NCBI GenBank assembly: GCA_018350325.1
Contig: JAEVLN010000042.1
Coordinates: forward strand, 124,001 to 188,000
Length of the DNA: 64,000 nucleotides
Direction of reading: 5' to 3'
Source of the DNA: Globodera rostochiensis
Taxonomy: Eukaryota; Nematoda; Chromadorea; Rhabditida; Heteroderidae
The position numbers were made by a program, and so were the translations under genes. Below, piece by piece: positions 1 to 12,100 of this stretch. Under the pieces are notes generated by a model, which saw only the letters and a list, made by a program, of their open reading frames with translations, did no database searches and was not told the origin of the DNA. Position 1 is the stretch's first letter; each line of letters starts with the position of its first letter.

Positions 1-2
1 AC

Positions 3-110
3 AACAGCCGGTACAGTAACGGCGGTGCGAGTGCCGGCGCCGGCTACGGTAGGCCGAACGTCGGCGGCATGCCGCGCAGCAACTGGTACGACACGGACAC
101 GCATTTGTGA
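3..110 (+). CDS. C-terminal exon of an unidentified protein (partial)
   Basis: Reading from base 3 gives 35 codons and a TGA at 108-110. The peptide is rich in Gly, Asn, Ser and Ala and ends in Asp-Thr-Asp-Thr-His-Leu. The last residues fit a class I PDZ ligand (S/T-x-hydrophobic), which would suggest the tail of a membrane or junction protein, but this is inference from three residues. The GC-rich codons contrast with the AT-rich DNA after the stop. The rest of the gene lies left of the window. No family recognised. Confidence 0.5.
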   Translation, partial: NSRYSNGGASAGAGYGRPNVGGMPRSNWYDTDTHL

Positions 111-448
111 CGGACGGGAAAAGAGAATTGTGAGAGGAATTTTTGTTGCCGATGAAAAGTGTGCCGCCGCTGGACGAAAGCATCGCATCTTTTATTGTGC
201 ATTGATTTCAAAACGACTCGAGAGTCTCGGGTCGAGACTAGTGATCGGGCAGGATTCTGGAGTCGGGACAGGATTTTCCACGACTCCTGCTGATCCGGAA
301 CGGAATCCTGGTATTTTTGTTGAAGAACCAGGATCAGGAAATAATAAAAACCAGCAATCCTGATCCTGGTCAGTTCCAACATCCAGATCCGGGATTTTTG
401 AAAAATCCAGTCTCTATTCGAGGACGCTCCGTCCGCGCAACATTTTTT

Positions 449-720
449 TTAACCGATCCGATCAAACCCTCCCCCCTCTCTAGTCATGCCCAAATGTGAA
501 TAAACTCAATTTATTGTAGGCCAAAAAATTGAAATATGTATGCTAGTTTGATATGGTTTAAATTAAATGTGTTGGACAAAAATGCATAAATTTATGAATA
601 AAAAGTGATCGGAGCGATCATTCTTATAGCGATTGGATCGCGATCATTGTGATCAGTTGGTTTTTGTTTGTCACCAATCAGTGAAACTTTATGAAATAAA
701 AAAGTGATCAAAGCGATCAT
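449..720. repeat. Dispersed repeat, copy 1
   Basis: Starts ACCGATCCGATCAAA and shares the string CTCTAGTCATGCCCAA plus the following 100-plus bases (TGTGAATAAAC, TAGTTTGATATGG, AAGTGATCGGAGCGATCATT) with 4196-4460. The GATC-rich inner part is self-complementary. Probably a non-autonomous mobile element; its ends were not resolved. Confidence 0.6.
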
Positions 721-839
721 TATTATAGCGGATAAAAAAGAGTGATTGGACTTCGCTTCATTCGTTATATTTCTGGGTACAAACAATTGAGCTGAGTAAT
801 TTCTTTTGACAAATTAGAATTCTAGCGATTTTTCATAAT

Positions 840-1372
840 TTTTTTACGGGCGATTTTTCAAAAAATTTTGAGAAGAAGGTCGGGGTCGGCGGTGCCGATA
901 GGCGCCGCAGAGAAAATTTTGGAATTTTTGACTCAATTTGTTGAGAAATTTGCACAAAAAGGAATATGCTGTTTTTCCCAAAAAAATCTAATCGACTAAA
1001 ATGTAGACAAAAAGCAGCAAAGCATCGTTTGACGACTCCTTTGAATTCAATTTAAAGAATGAAATTTTCGTTTTTTGACATCTCTGAAACTGTTAAATAG
1101 TATACAAAAAATTCAATTTTTACTCCATTTTAGTTGAAAAATTTTGTCAAAAAATCACATTTTGTTAATTTTTAAAGTAACATTATGCCAAAATTCAAAA
1201 ATGTTAGGCATTTTTTTGAAATTTTTATTTATTTTCCAAGAAACCACAAAAAATGGACAAAAAGTATACAACCCAAAAAACGACAAAAAGCATGATTTTA
1301 AAAAAAACAACACCATTGGCTTATCAAAAAACCACAAAATGATGCTAAAGCATTAAATATCACAGCCCTGGT
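840..1372. mobile_element. MITE fragment related to 34526-35019
   Basis: Shares the block GGCGGTGCCGATAGGCGCCG (888-909), then GACTCAATTTGTTGAGAAATTTGCA, and a right end of the form CCACAAAATGATGCT...CAGCCCTG with the element at 34526-35019. The left terminal repeat is missing or too diverged to see, so I call it a fragment. Confidence 0.5.
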
Positions 1373-1599
1373 TATAAGCAAGGCCCACCCATTCAGTTGC
1401 TATTGGCTATTTCACTTGTGCCATTTTCCCCCTTTTGGCATTTGCCTTTTTTATATGCACGTTTTCCCTATGGCATATTCCTTTTTGGCATTTTCCCAAG
1501 CGTTTGGTGAAGAATTATTTGGAAGTAATGAAAGAAGACGCATAGTAAATGTTCTATCCCAGCCAACGTTTTCAGTTTGGTCCACGCACAGTTTTTATC

Positions 1600-1985
1600 G
1601 GTGCTAGGTCGTTTCGTAAAAAAGGCAAATGGGGCGCTTTTAAAAAGTTTTTTTGTTATAACTTTTTTCAAAGCTAATCAAATCAAGCAATTTTTGGTAT
1701 CATTCGAAAGCATGCAACGGGTAGTACGCAAAAGCTAAGCTACAGGACAATTCTCAAAAAAGTTGTGACCAAAAAAGCGTTTTCTGACCATCGCTTTTTT
1801 AAGATTTGGCCAATAGCTTAGCTTTTGCTTGCTAATAGCTTCTCCTCCTCCTAAGCTTTCGAAGAATACTAAAATTGCTTGATTGGTTAGCTTTTAAAGA
1901 AGTTATAACAAAAACACTTTTAAAAAACGCTCCATTTGCCTTTTTTACGAAACACCTACGCTTGCCTTTTTTACGAAACGACCCA
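1600..1985. mobile_element. Foldback (near-palindromic) element
   Basis: The left arm (about 1600-1785) is the imperfect reverse complement of the right arm (about 1785-1985). Paired blocks include GGTCGTTTCGTAAAAAAGGC with its complement at 1960-1985, TTGTTATAACTTT with AAGTTATAACAA, CAAGCAATTTT with AAAATTGCTTG, and CAAAAGCTAAGCTA with TAGCTTAGCTTTTG. The fold meets at AAAAAAGCG/CGCTTTTTT near 1785. No coding capacity. Confidence 0.7.
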
Positions 1986-2139
1986 GCACGGTTTTTATCA
2001 TCCATTAACTGAGTAGCATATTTTTTACTGCACATTACTTACCCATTTTTATTTTATATCGATAAAAGACAACTGGTGTTTCAAATGATTGCAAACTAAT
2101 TAAAATTTAGCATACCTATAATAAAAAATAAATAGCGAA

Positions 2140-3606
2140 ATGGCTGCAAGAGAAATAAATGAAAAACAATGGCAACAACTGATGCAGGGGCGTAACTTTT
2201 TTGGTCGTAATTCGGCATTTTTTCAAGAGTGCAAAAATGAATGGGGTTCAATGAACCTTCTGGCCATTGCAGGGGCGGCAGATTTGGTTGTGAATTTCGG
2301 TGGAGGAAGCGTAATCACTGATAAACCTGAGCGTAAGTTGTTTACGCTTCTTTGATCAGTTAAGTTCCAAAATTGGCTTTCCTTAGAGGGTTTATCGTAT
2401 TTATTTGAAGGAGTTATAGAATAAAAGTGTATTAACTAAATAGTCGTTTATAAATATAAATCTTTAAAACTAAAAGTGTAAAAATGAGTTAATCTTTTAA
2501 ATAGTCGTTTATAAATATAAATCTTTAAAACTAAAAGTGTAAAAATGAGTTAATCTTTTATTGTTTGCAGTCAGACGCAGGCTAAGGAAAGCGCAAATCG
2601 CCAACCATTCTGACGGATTCAAGCTCAATGAAGAAACAGAAGACGAGCAGGGGCTTATCTTCAAACGATCGCAAGTCTACGATTCAATTTGGAATATTTG
2701 TTTTGGTACCGGGTCAAGCTTCACTCTCGAGCAGTATATGAGAGGTAAGGAATAAAGTAAAAAATTATAGAGTTTTATATCAATGGTTACAAAATTTAGA
2801 TAAAGTTAATAAAATTCACAAATAAAATTTAAAGTTAGCTGTAGAAATATTAGAATTTTTCTATTTCAGAAATGGACGAAGGGTACTTTTGGAATGTTTA
2901 TTTTCAAGCAGGGGCAGAAGTAGATGCAGGGCTGGGTGCGGAAAAGCTGTGTGTCATGATTGAGAGACAGCTGCGCGGCGTTGGACCTAAGGCCGAACGC
3001 GAGGACATGTTATGCTGCTACCGCTGTGGCTTGGCGGGCCACAAAGCCAACAGGTGCCCTGTTGGTGGTTCATGGAGTAGAAGGCAGGGGCGATTGCAAC
3101 GGCATGGAGGACTTCCAAGATGCTTTGTTTGCGCGCGTTATACTACAGAGCATTCAAGCGAAAATTGTCCATACAGGGCGGTTGAATCGTTTCAACGTAA
3201 GTACAAATTTTAAAAACTTTTTTGTAAAAAGATTTGAAGGTAAAAAAGAATCACTTTATCCAAAAATCATTTCAGCAGTAAACGCGTGTTGGAAGTGTCA
3301 TATGGACTTTGCAGGGGCGGAATGTCGAAGCACTTGTCCGAGGTGTAATATGCCATTGCGATGTTGGAATTGTGGAATTTCAGGTTATAAAGATTAATTT
3401 GTTCATTGGGTGAGGGGAAGCAAAATGTTTTATTTATCCAGGGCACAAGCTCAACGAGTGCATGCAACCAAGGCGCGCTTCGAAAGAAAGTAGGGACGGA
3501 CAAACAGCACGGGCACCGCGTGAAGCATTGTGAACGGCGCAAACAATTTACAAAGACAGCTAAGGCAGGGGCGAAGAAGAAAGAAAATAAAGTATTTGCG
3601 CGATGA
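2140..3606 (+). CDS. CCHC zinc-knuckle protein, 5 exons
   Basis: Exons 2140-2332, 2571-2744, 2870-3196 and 3276-3383 have GT donors and AG acceptors and keep one frame. The protein begins MAAREINEKQW. Exon 3 encodes CYRCGLAGHKANRC, a perfect C-x2-C-x4-H-x4-C nucleic-acid-binding knuckle, and a second, looser CCHC motif about 30 residues later. Exon 4 ends in CWNCGISG. Joining it to 3442 gives GHKLNEC, completing another perfect knuckle, with a stop at 3531-3533 (297 aa). Joining to an acceptor at 3473 keeps the phase too, and reads on through GHRVKHC and a Lys-rich tail to 3606. Both ends are drawn in this span. Role likely RNA or DNA binding; target unknown. Exons carry a strange recurring CAGGGGC word (see findings). 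Exon 4 has a tandem NAGNAG acceptor. Confidence 0.72.
2438..2559 (+). repeat. 61-bp tandem duplication in intron 1
   Basis: The block beginning AAATAGTCGTTTATAAATAT occurs twice, head to tail, with a period of 61 bp, ending just before the exon 2 acceptor of the zinc-knuckle gene. Confidence 0.85.
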
Positions 3607-4540
3607 GTTACCAAATAATAATTATTCTTTGTTTTTTCTCTCTTCGTTTCATTGTTTGGTTTAAAAGAAAAGCATTTATCCTTCCAAAACGTCTTCTGAA
3701 ACTGGAAGATAAGTCAAAAACATAGATCGTACTTTTGTTTCCCCCTACCCCTGTCTTTCTTCCTTCTTTCCTTCCTTCCTTTCTGAGTCCACACCGAAAG
3801 ACAGTTCTGTCCAGGGCTCATAACTCGCTGGTTGCTTCCGCGCAAAAGCTGGATAAGAATCAATATTCATAAGAGTCCGTTAGGCTAACAAATAAGCGTT
3901 GGTTGAGTATCATACGGAGTGGTCAGCGGGAAAAAAAGCATAGAGCTTGCTTTTTCAGAATTAGCGAGGTCTTTGCGGGCTAATTTTTGATTCAATGTCC
4001 TCAAGTTTTATTTTGCTACTCGCCCTGCTTGGTAAATTGAAACTGATTGCTAAGTCGTGTTTTTCAAAAATTAACTATTTGCAACATTTTACCATTTCCA
4101 TCTTGAGCCACCAAGTCGATACTAGCGCTTTAAATTGTTCATCAATTGTTGGCCGAGGCGCAACATTCCCCCCCCCCCGCCTCTTTTTTTTTTGCTTACC
4201 GATCCGATCAAAACCGTCCTTCTCTAGTCATGCCCAATGTGAATAAACCCAATTTATCGTAAATACTGTGTGTAGTTTGATATGGTCTAAATTAATGGTG
4301 TTAAACAAAAAAACACAAAGTGATCGGAGCGATCATTCTTAGTGAACAGTTTCGGACCGATCAGTGAACAGTTTCGGACCGATCAGTGAACTGTTTCGGA
4401 CCGACCAGTGAAAAGTTTGGGATATGGTTAATCGTTTAGACAAATAAATTTATGAATAAAGAAGTGACCGAACCAATCGATCATTGATCAACTGATTGGT
4501 CCGTTGAATGTTGGTGGCCGTCTGTCCTCCCTCCTTCCGA
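3607..4540. other. Intergenic
   Basis: Between two convergent genes. Contains the dispersed repeat at 4196-4460 and short poly-C/poly-T runs (about 4171-4195). I see no further gene. Confidence 0.5.
4196..4460. repeat. Dispersed repeat, copy 2
   Basis: Second copy of the element at 449-720 in the same orientation. It adds an internal tandem repeat of about 24 bp (AGTGAACAGTTTCGGACCGA) present three times between about 4340 and 4410. Confidence 0.6.
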
Positions 4541-7500
4541 TCAGTCCGACTCTTCCTCCTCCGCGATGAACTCCGCGCGCTCCTCCGCAAGCGCTAGCCC
4601 GCCTTTCCGCCGCCCGCTGCCGGTTCGTTCGTTTGCCGCCCCGAGGCGTTTGTGCCCCGCAGCGCCACCGTTTTTGTCCTTTGATCCCTTCCGGACACTG
4701 AAGAACACCCGAGGGCCACGCGATTCCTTTTTTTTGGCCAAATTTACAGAAAGTTAGGGTTTAAAATTTTATGAAAATTCTATTTTAAAAATACCTTCGC
4801 CCCCTCCTCTTCCCCCTCCTCCTCCGAGCCGTCCACATCACTTTCGCCTAGGGCGCAACTTGTCCGCACGCTCGGGTCCACGTCACGCCCCTCCGCCAGC
4901 CGCATGTAACGGATTTCCAAACTGAAAATGAATGCCAACTTTGAGTGCCATTCTATTATAATTCCAAATTTGAGTGCCATTCTACTAAAATGCCAAATTT
5001 GAGTGCCATCCAATTTTGCTCAAATCCGGGACATTCGGCATTCGAAATCGTACAAAATAAAGCTCAAAATTCGCGTATATGTCGGGCCCAAAATGTGGAA
5101 TGGTCCCAAATGCATTTTGGGTGCGGTTGACAAAAGCAAAAAGTGCCAGAAATTCAAATACCCAGTTTTTCAATCAATTTGAATTGGCATTTTTGGCCCA
5201 TTTTTTGTACGTTTTGTTTCGGCGATAAATGGCCGCGATCACGATGCTAAGCAAAAGGATCAGCAACATGGCGACAGCGAGCAGTGCACGAACATTTTGT
5301 GACAAAATCAGACGGCACGGCGCCGTCCGTTCGCGCGTTTGCGCGCCCGACAGAGCGCAGTGTTTGGATGGAATGGAATGGACACGCTGGGACCCGTCGA
5401 TGCCTTGGCAAATTTGAGGGGAAAACATTTTTTGAAATTTATTTAGCACAATCAAATTTTGTCAAAGCCACCCTTTTTTGTACTGCTTCAACCGTACCAA
5501 CTCCCCCTAAGGCAAATTAAAGATATGGGAACGGGATCCCCGCGGGGGCAAAAAGTACGAATCCTGGTCCCGTTCGCGCCTTTTTTTGTCGAGCAGAGAG
5601 GTAGGTGCCAACCCTAGTTTAAATATAAGATTCTGTGATCAACTGCAAACAATTCTCTGCTGATCAGACCGGACCAATTCTGATCACTATTTTGCAGACC
5701 GATCAGACAGATTGTCGTTTTGGTCTGAGATCATTCCCATGAACATTTTTGTGTATCTATTTTAAGTGCTTGTTTTGTACACTAAAAAGCGCCCGAACTC
5801 GAGGACCGATCAAGAATCCCAAAAAGTCTCAAGATTTCGATCAAGAATCTCGAAAATCTTGACGAGAGAATCTCGACCGTCCGTGCTCTCGGGTACGTAC
5901 ATTCGCCACGAATTTCGCGAAAGTCTTCGGGTCGGCACAACGGACATCCGTGCGCACTTTCCACCAACACGTGGTAAAGGCATCCGTCACATGTCCCGTC
6001 GGGACATTGGCGGGAAAGGCGTGCCTTGAAAAAATGTTTTAAAAATCCAAAAAAAAACAATTTAATTGTTATTTTAAAACAACCAAAGGCTTCGTGACAA
6101 GGCTCGACTCGCAGCGCACGGTGATGACGCCCAGCGTGCCGTTGGGGCAATTTGAGGCCAAACTTGTTGAAGTTGATGGACTGGCGGAAGAGGGCTGGAA
6201 GAAGAAGTGCACGTCCAGCGGCTGGTGGTCCTTTGGCGTGGCCGAATCTGAGCGTTTTTGAAGTTTTGAAGCGATGCATGAACATGAACATCGATGGATG
6301 CTACGGTACGGTACGTTACGGTATGGTACGGTACGGTACGGTATGGTACTGTAGCGTGTGTCCAGGACAGCTACAGACGGACTGATCTGTGGACCCGGGC
6401 TCCGATGCTTGGGGGGATGATCGGTCCAAAACGAAGCGCCCAGACCCCCAACCCCCCTCCCCCCGGTCTGGTGCTTAGCCTGAACCCGACCTACGGGCCC
6501 TGAAACCCGGTTTTCAACACAAAATCCGGGTCCACCCGACCGATCGAAAGGCTCAAAAACCATTTTGTGCCATTGGATTATATCGTTTTGAGGTGATTTA
6601 TCGTTCGCTAATAAATTTAAGATTTCGTCTTTTTAAATGTCAAAAAATTGTTAAAATTCCTTGAAATCAATGAAAAATTGTCCACCGTGTCCCAATTCTT
6701 AGGCGCCACAACGTACCGTATTCCAACTGATCACTGGACAACTGAAAAGCTCCAAAGCGCCGGCGCCTCGTGATCAGTGCCAATTTTTGCGAAATTCTTT
6801 AAATTTAAAACATTTTTTAACCTTTAAAAAATGTAATATTTTTATTGCCCGACATTGTGGAGGAGACGAACAAATTCGTCGACGTCTCATTGGCGGCGGT
6901 ATGCCCAGCGAGAACGCCAATAGGAACAGCGGCTGACCGACAAAACATCGCTTCATCGTCCTACCAACCAATTTAAACAAAAAAAAATTTTTCATAGACC
7001 TCAAAGCTTGGCCTACTGTATTGGTGCCACTCCAAAATTTGGCCTACCGTATTTGTGCCACTCCAAAATTTGGCCTACAGTATTTGTGCCACTCCAAAAT
7101 TTGGCCTACAGTATTTGTGCCATTTACTGTATTTATGAGCCCCAATTTTGGCCTACAGCTAAATTTTTATATTTTTCCTCAAGATCTCTTAAACTTTATT
7201 TTAAAATCTTTAAGTATCTAGAGCTCCAACTTCGGCCTACTGTATTTGTGCAGCGTACTGTATCTTGGAGCTCCAACTTTGGCCTACTGTATTGGAGCTC
7301 CAACTTTGGCCTATTGTATTTGTGCCATTTACTGTATTTGGAGCGCCCAACTTTGGCCTACTGTATTTGTGCAGCGTACTGTATCTTGGAGCTCCAACTT
7401 TGCGCCTATGTATTTGTGCCACTCCAAAATTTGGCCTACAGTATATGTGCCACTTACTGTATTTATGAGCTCCAACTTTGGCCTACTGCATTTATGCAGC

Positions 7501-9096
7501 GTACTGTAGCTTGGAGCTCCAACTTTGCGCCCACTGTATTTGTGCCACTTACTACTGTATTTGTGCCATCGATGATGGTCGTCGTCGTCTGTACGTCGTT
7601 GGACATTGAGTTGGAGAACTGCTGCGCTTGGAATGTATCGTGGCATTGCACGGGACGATCAGCGAACAGGGACACTTTGAACACGTGGGAATATGACTGT
7701 CCATCCCGGGAGAACACGCGGATGCCCTGTGCAAAAAAAATTTGAAAAAATGCTTTTAATGAACAGCTCCAAAAAGTCGTCAAACAAAAATCATTTGTTC
7801 ACAATGTCATTAAAAACAAAAAGTTTTGGCTCAGTTGGTGGGGCATTTTGACCGTTTTTCGCCTGGTTGGCATTTTGTCCGGTTGGAATTTGTCCGGTTG
7901 GCATTTTGTCCGGTTGGGATTTGTCCGGTTGGCATTTTGTCCTAGCGCCGTGCTCTGCCTGCAATTACTGCAACCGTACCGTCGCACTGAGCGGCGTGTC
8001 ACGAAGTGCACTGAGGTCAAAGTGCATGCGTCCTCTATCGACTGCATGGTCACTGCTGTCCGTCATGCCAACGTGTGCAGCACGCTGTTTGGTCCTCTCC
8101 TCCTCCTGCTCCAACTCCTCGTCTTCGCCCATGTCAAAATGGCCCGTGAATTCGCACACCAACCCGTCGGCGGAGCCCACAAAATGCGGAGGGCACGGCA
8201 CACATGGCGCTGCCGTAGATGAGGCGTTGTTATTGGCGTTAGGCTGAATAACAGTGAGACACGGACGGCATTGAAGTTATAAACATTGTTGAAGCAGTAC
8301 CACGACGGTTGGGTTCAGCACCGAGCCGGGCGGACAGCGACGGCATGACTTCTCTGAAACGGCCCAGTATTCGCCCTGGGGGCATGGAAGACATTTTCCA
8401 CTAAAATATTCAAATTATTCGAAACTCTCGAACATGCATGCCCAACCCCGGTTCCGCGCGGCGTGGACAATGCACGCAACGATGTGCAGTGCCGGACGCG
8501 CGTTGCCGCTGCGCGTCGCCCGTGTTCGTCACGTTGATGGCGTACACAACCGCACGGTCCGTCAGCTCGTCACGACCTGACGCCGCACCGGAACGCATAA
8601 ACGCAAACACCAGACGACGTGGACGACTGTTGGTTAGTGCAGCAACCCAAAAAGAAATTTTGTTTTTGTTTGTTTATTGTTGCAGGCTGACCTGCAGCAC
8701 GTGTCGTGCATACGTGCCGTTGAGCAGTGCCAGCATTTGCAGTTCACCGCGCTGTGCACCGCTTTCGGACAACGGCAACAGCACAGAGACGGGCGGGTCA
8801 AGCTCCTGTTGGTTTGGTTGGGTTGGGTGGGCAAAAAGTTTTTTGTTTTGTTTGTCAACGCGCGAATGCGTTACGGTAATTTGAATTAAATACAGTAATA
8901 TGTGAATACAGTATGCTAGAAAATTCAAAATTTGCGTGATGATTACTTGAACAATGTAGAATTGGCACGAGTCGTCCTTGCAGAACAGCTCCAACTCGAC
9001 CGAAATCAGCGCAAGCGGATTGTCCGCAGACACGCGGCCCGAATGGAGCGGAGCGTAAAAACCGTCGCTAATGTGGACTAAACAAAATAAAAAGGA

Positions 9097-9129
<33 letters not shown>

Positions 9130-12100
9130 CCCAACGGCACGGCGTGCCGTCAATGAACATTTTTACAAAAATTGATTTTTACTAATTAAAAATTGGCCCA
9201 TTTCCGACCCGATTGACTGTGATCGGTGGCGGCGCCGATTGGCGCTTTCAATTTTTGGTGACCATTTTACGGCATTCAGGACATCCAAAAATGCCAAGAC
9301 CACGGGGGACGAAGCGACGACAAAAAAGTCCGACGGACAAAAGGTCCGCTAGCACAAAGGTCCGACGACAAAAAGTCCGACGGACAAAAGGTCTCGCTAG
9401 CACAAATCGGACAAATGGTCCGACGACAAAAAGTCCGACGGACAAAAGGTCTCGCTAGCACAAATCGGACAAATGGTCCAACGACAAAAAGTCCGACGGA
9501 CAAAAGGTCTCGCTAGCACAAATCGGACAAATGGTCCGACGACAAAAGGTCCGACGGACAAAAGGTCCGCTAGCAAAAATCGGACAAAAGATCCGACGAC
9601 AAAAAGTCCGACGGACAAAAGGTCCGCTAGCACAAATCGGACAAATGGTCCGACGACAAAAGGTCCGACGGACAAAAGGTCCGCTAGCAAAAATCGGACA
9701 AAAGATCCGACGACAAAAAGTCCGACGGACAAAAGGTCCGCTAGCACAAATCGGACAAATGGTCCGACGACAAAAGGTCCGACGGACAAAAGGTCCGCTA
9801 GCAAAAATCGGACAAAAGATCCGACGACAAAAAGTCCGACGGACAAAAGGTCCGCTAGCAAAAATCGGACTAAAGATCCGACGACAAAAAGTCCGACGGA
9901 CAAAAGGTCCGCTAGCAAAAATCGGACAAAAGATCCGACGACAAAAAGTCCGACGGACAAAAGGTCCGCTAGCGCAAATCGGACAAAAGCTCCGACGACA
10001 AAAGTCCGACGGGCAAAAGGTCCGCTAGCACAAATCGGACAAATGGTCCGACGACAAAAGGTCCGACGGACAAAAGGTCCGCTAGCAAAAATCGGACAAA
10101 AGGTCCGGTTGTGGGGCAAAACGCCAAAAGGTCTGGGACATATGACAGACAAAAATGTTTAAATTTCCGACTGACTGCTCATCTCCAGCGCGACGCCTTT
10201 GAAGCGCGTCTGAACACTCTCCATTCGGTCGCCATGGGAAATCCATGCCGGCGACACATGGCAATCGCCGGCAAGTTCATCTGTGGTGGCACCAAATTTA
10301 AAAACAATTTTTGTAAATTTTTTGCACAATTTTAAACAAAACGAACCGGCAAAAACAAATTCGCACTCAAATTTTGGTGTTATTCCAGGCGGGAACGCGT
10401 CCCATCTGTTGATGAACAGTCCGTGCTCGGGCTGTGCATCGGATGGACATGGCGAACACACTGAAAATGCTTTTGGTAAATCAATAATTAAAATTTGGGA
10501 TTGGTCCCCGACCCCTCGGGGGGGGGGGGGGGGGGTGAAAGTCGCGGGTCGGGGTTGGCCATGTCGGGGATCGGGGTCGGGTTGTCCAAATTTTCGGTGT
10601 CGGGTTGGCCATGTCGGGGATCGGGGTCGGGTTGTCCAAATTTTCGGTGTCGGGTTGGCCATGTCGGGAATTGGGGACGTTCAATTTTCGGGGTCGGGGA
10701 GGTCGGGGTTGGCCATGTCGGGGATCGGGGACGTTCAAATTTTCGGGGTCGGGGAGGCCGGGGTTTCCCATACTGGTAGGCAAGGACGTCAAAATTTTCG
10801 GGTTCGGGGAGGTCGGGGTTGGCCATGTCGGGGATCGGGGAGGTCGGGGTTGGCCATGTCGGGGATCGGGGACGTTCAAATTTTCGGGGTCGGGGAGGTC
10901 GGGGTTGGCCATGTCGGGGATCGGGGACGTTCAAATTTTCAGGGTCGGGGGACCAACCCTAATTAAAATATTCCATATGCCTTTGCCGTCGTCGGACACT
11001 TCGCCTTCAGGGCATTTTTGGCACTCACCGCCGTCCCTCGGGTTACGGTACATGCCAAAGGGACACGGTGGACACTCTTCCAGTTCACTTAAAGCCTAAA
11101 AAACAAACGAAATAAGCGCAATATTAATTTATTTTTATGGCTACCGTATATGCGCCGGGCTCATCCAGGCATACGGTAGGCTCAATCTTTCGCTGGTAAA
11201 CGCGCCGAGTGCCATTGCACTGCTGGGGCCGGACCGAATAGAAGTCAATTGGTTGGCATTTCGGACGGAGTTGACACAGCTTCGAACGAGGCTCTAAAAT
11301 GCCAAAAGTCGGCATTTTTGGGCACAAAAATTCCAAGCACAGTATCCTAAGCTCAAAAATCCAGGAATTTTTCACCCAATAAGTGACGTCACTCCAACTT
11401 GCCTGCCCATTGGTGAGTCGTGCACGGCGTGCATCGGCGTGCGCCCGCCATGCTAAAGCTGTCCTGTGGGCATGGCTCGCACTGTTCGGCACCGAGCTGG
11501 TCAGCAAATGTGCCCGCCGGGCATGCCGAACATTCGGGCGTGAACGCCAACCCGGACAGGTCAAGCCGAAGCAGACGGACCATCTCCATCCGCGTGGACA
11601 GCACCGGGTCAGACGACACACTCCATGTGATCTGTGGTATGATTGATCGCGCGATCAGTGTGATCAAATTTGTGCCGGATCACCCCACCCCCCACCAAGT
11701 TTTGGCCGGCACGCAGTGCCAGTCGCTGGACACGGATGTCGCCTTCGGCGGCTGACGATTCCGCCGATTGCTGCTGCTGCTGCTGCTGTTGTTGCTGATT
11801 CTGCTTCAACTTGTTGCTGCCGTCCCTCAGTGTGCTGCTGCTGCTGCTGTGCCCGTCGTCGTTGTTGGCACCATAACTTTGGCACTGCGCGTTGCGCACG
11901 CGTAGCAACGGGAGCAGCCCCCGGCTGTCACGGCTGATGCGGTAACGAAACTCGGCAAAGCCGGGCCGGACGAGGTGCAACGCAATGCTCAGCGTGGACT
12001 ACATAAATGAAACAAAAATAACCCCGAGTATCGTTTATTGGTCTCGAGCATCAGGGGCAAATGTCGGCATTGATCTCGAGTAAGGGAGGGTGGGCGAGTT

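Larger units (their letters stand above)
111..2139. other. Intergenic, repeat-derived
   Basis: No convincing exon seen. The stretch holds a dispersed repeat (about 449-720), a MITE fragment with a GC-rich palindrome (about 840-1372) and a foldback element (1600-1985). AATAAA-like signals near 500 and 596 could end the gene at the left edge. Confidence 0.5.

Noticed and set aside
2140..3606. Zinc-knuckle gene as a retrotransposon gag fragment
   Set aside because: CCHC knuckles occur in gag, but this gene has several introns and no reverse transcriptase or long terminal repeats nearby. A domesticated gag origin cannot be excluded.
9397..10162. Long ORFs (230-250 codons) on both strands
   Set aside because: They are products of the 57-bp tandem unit, a multiple of three without stops, inside an intron of the ELAPOR-type gene.
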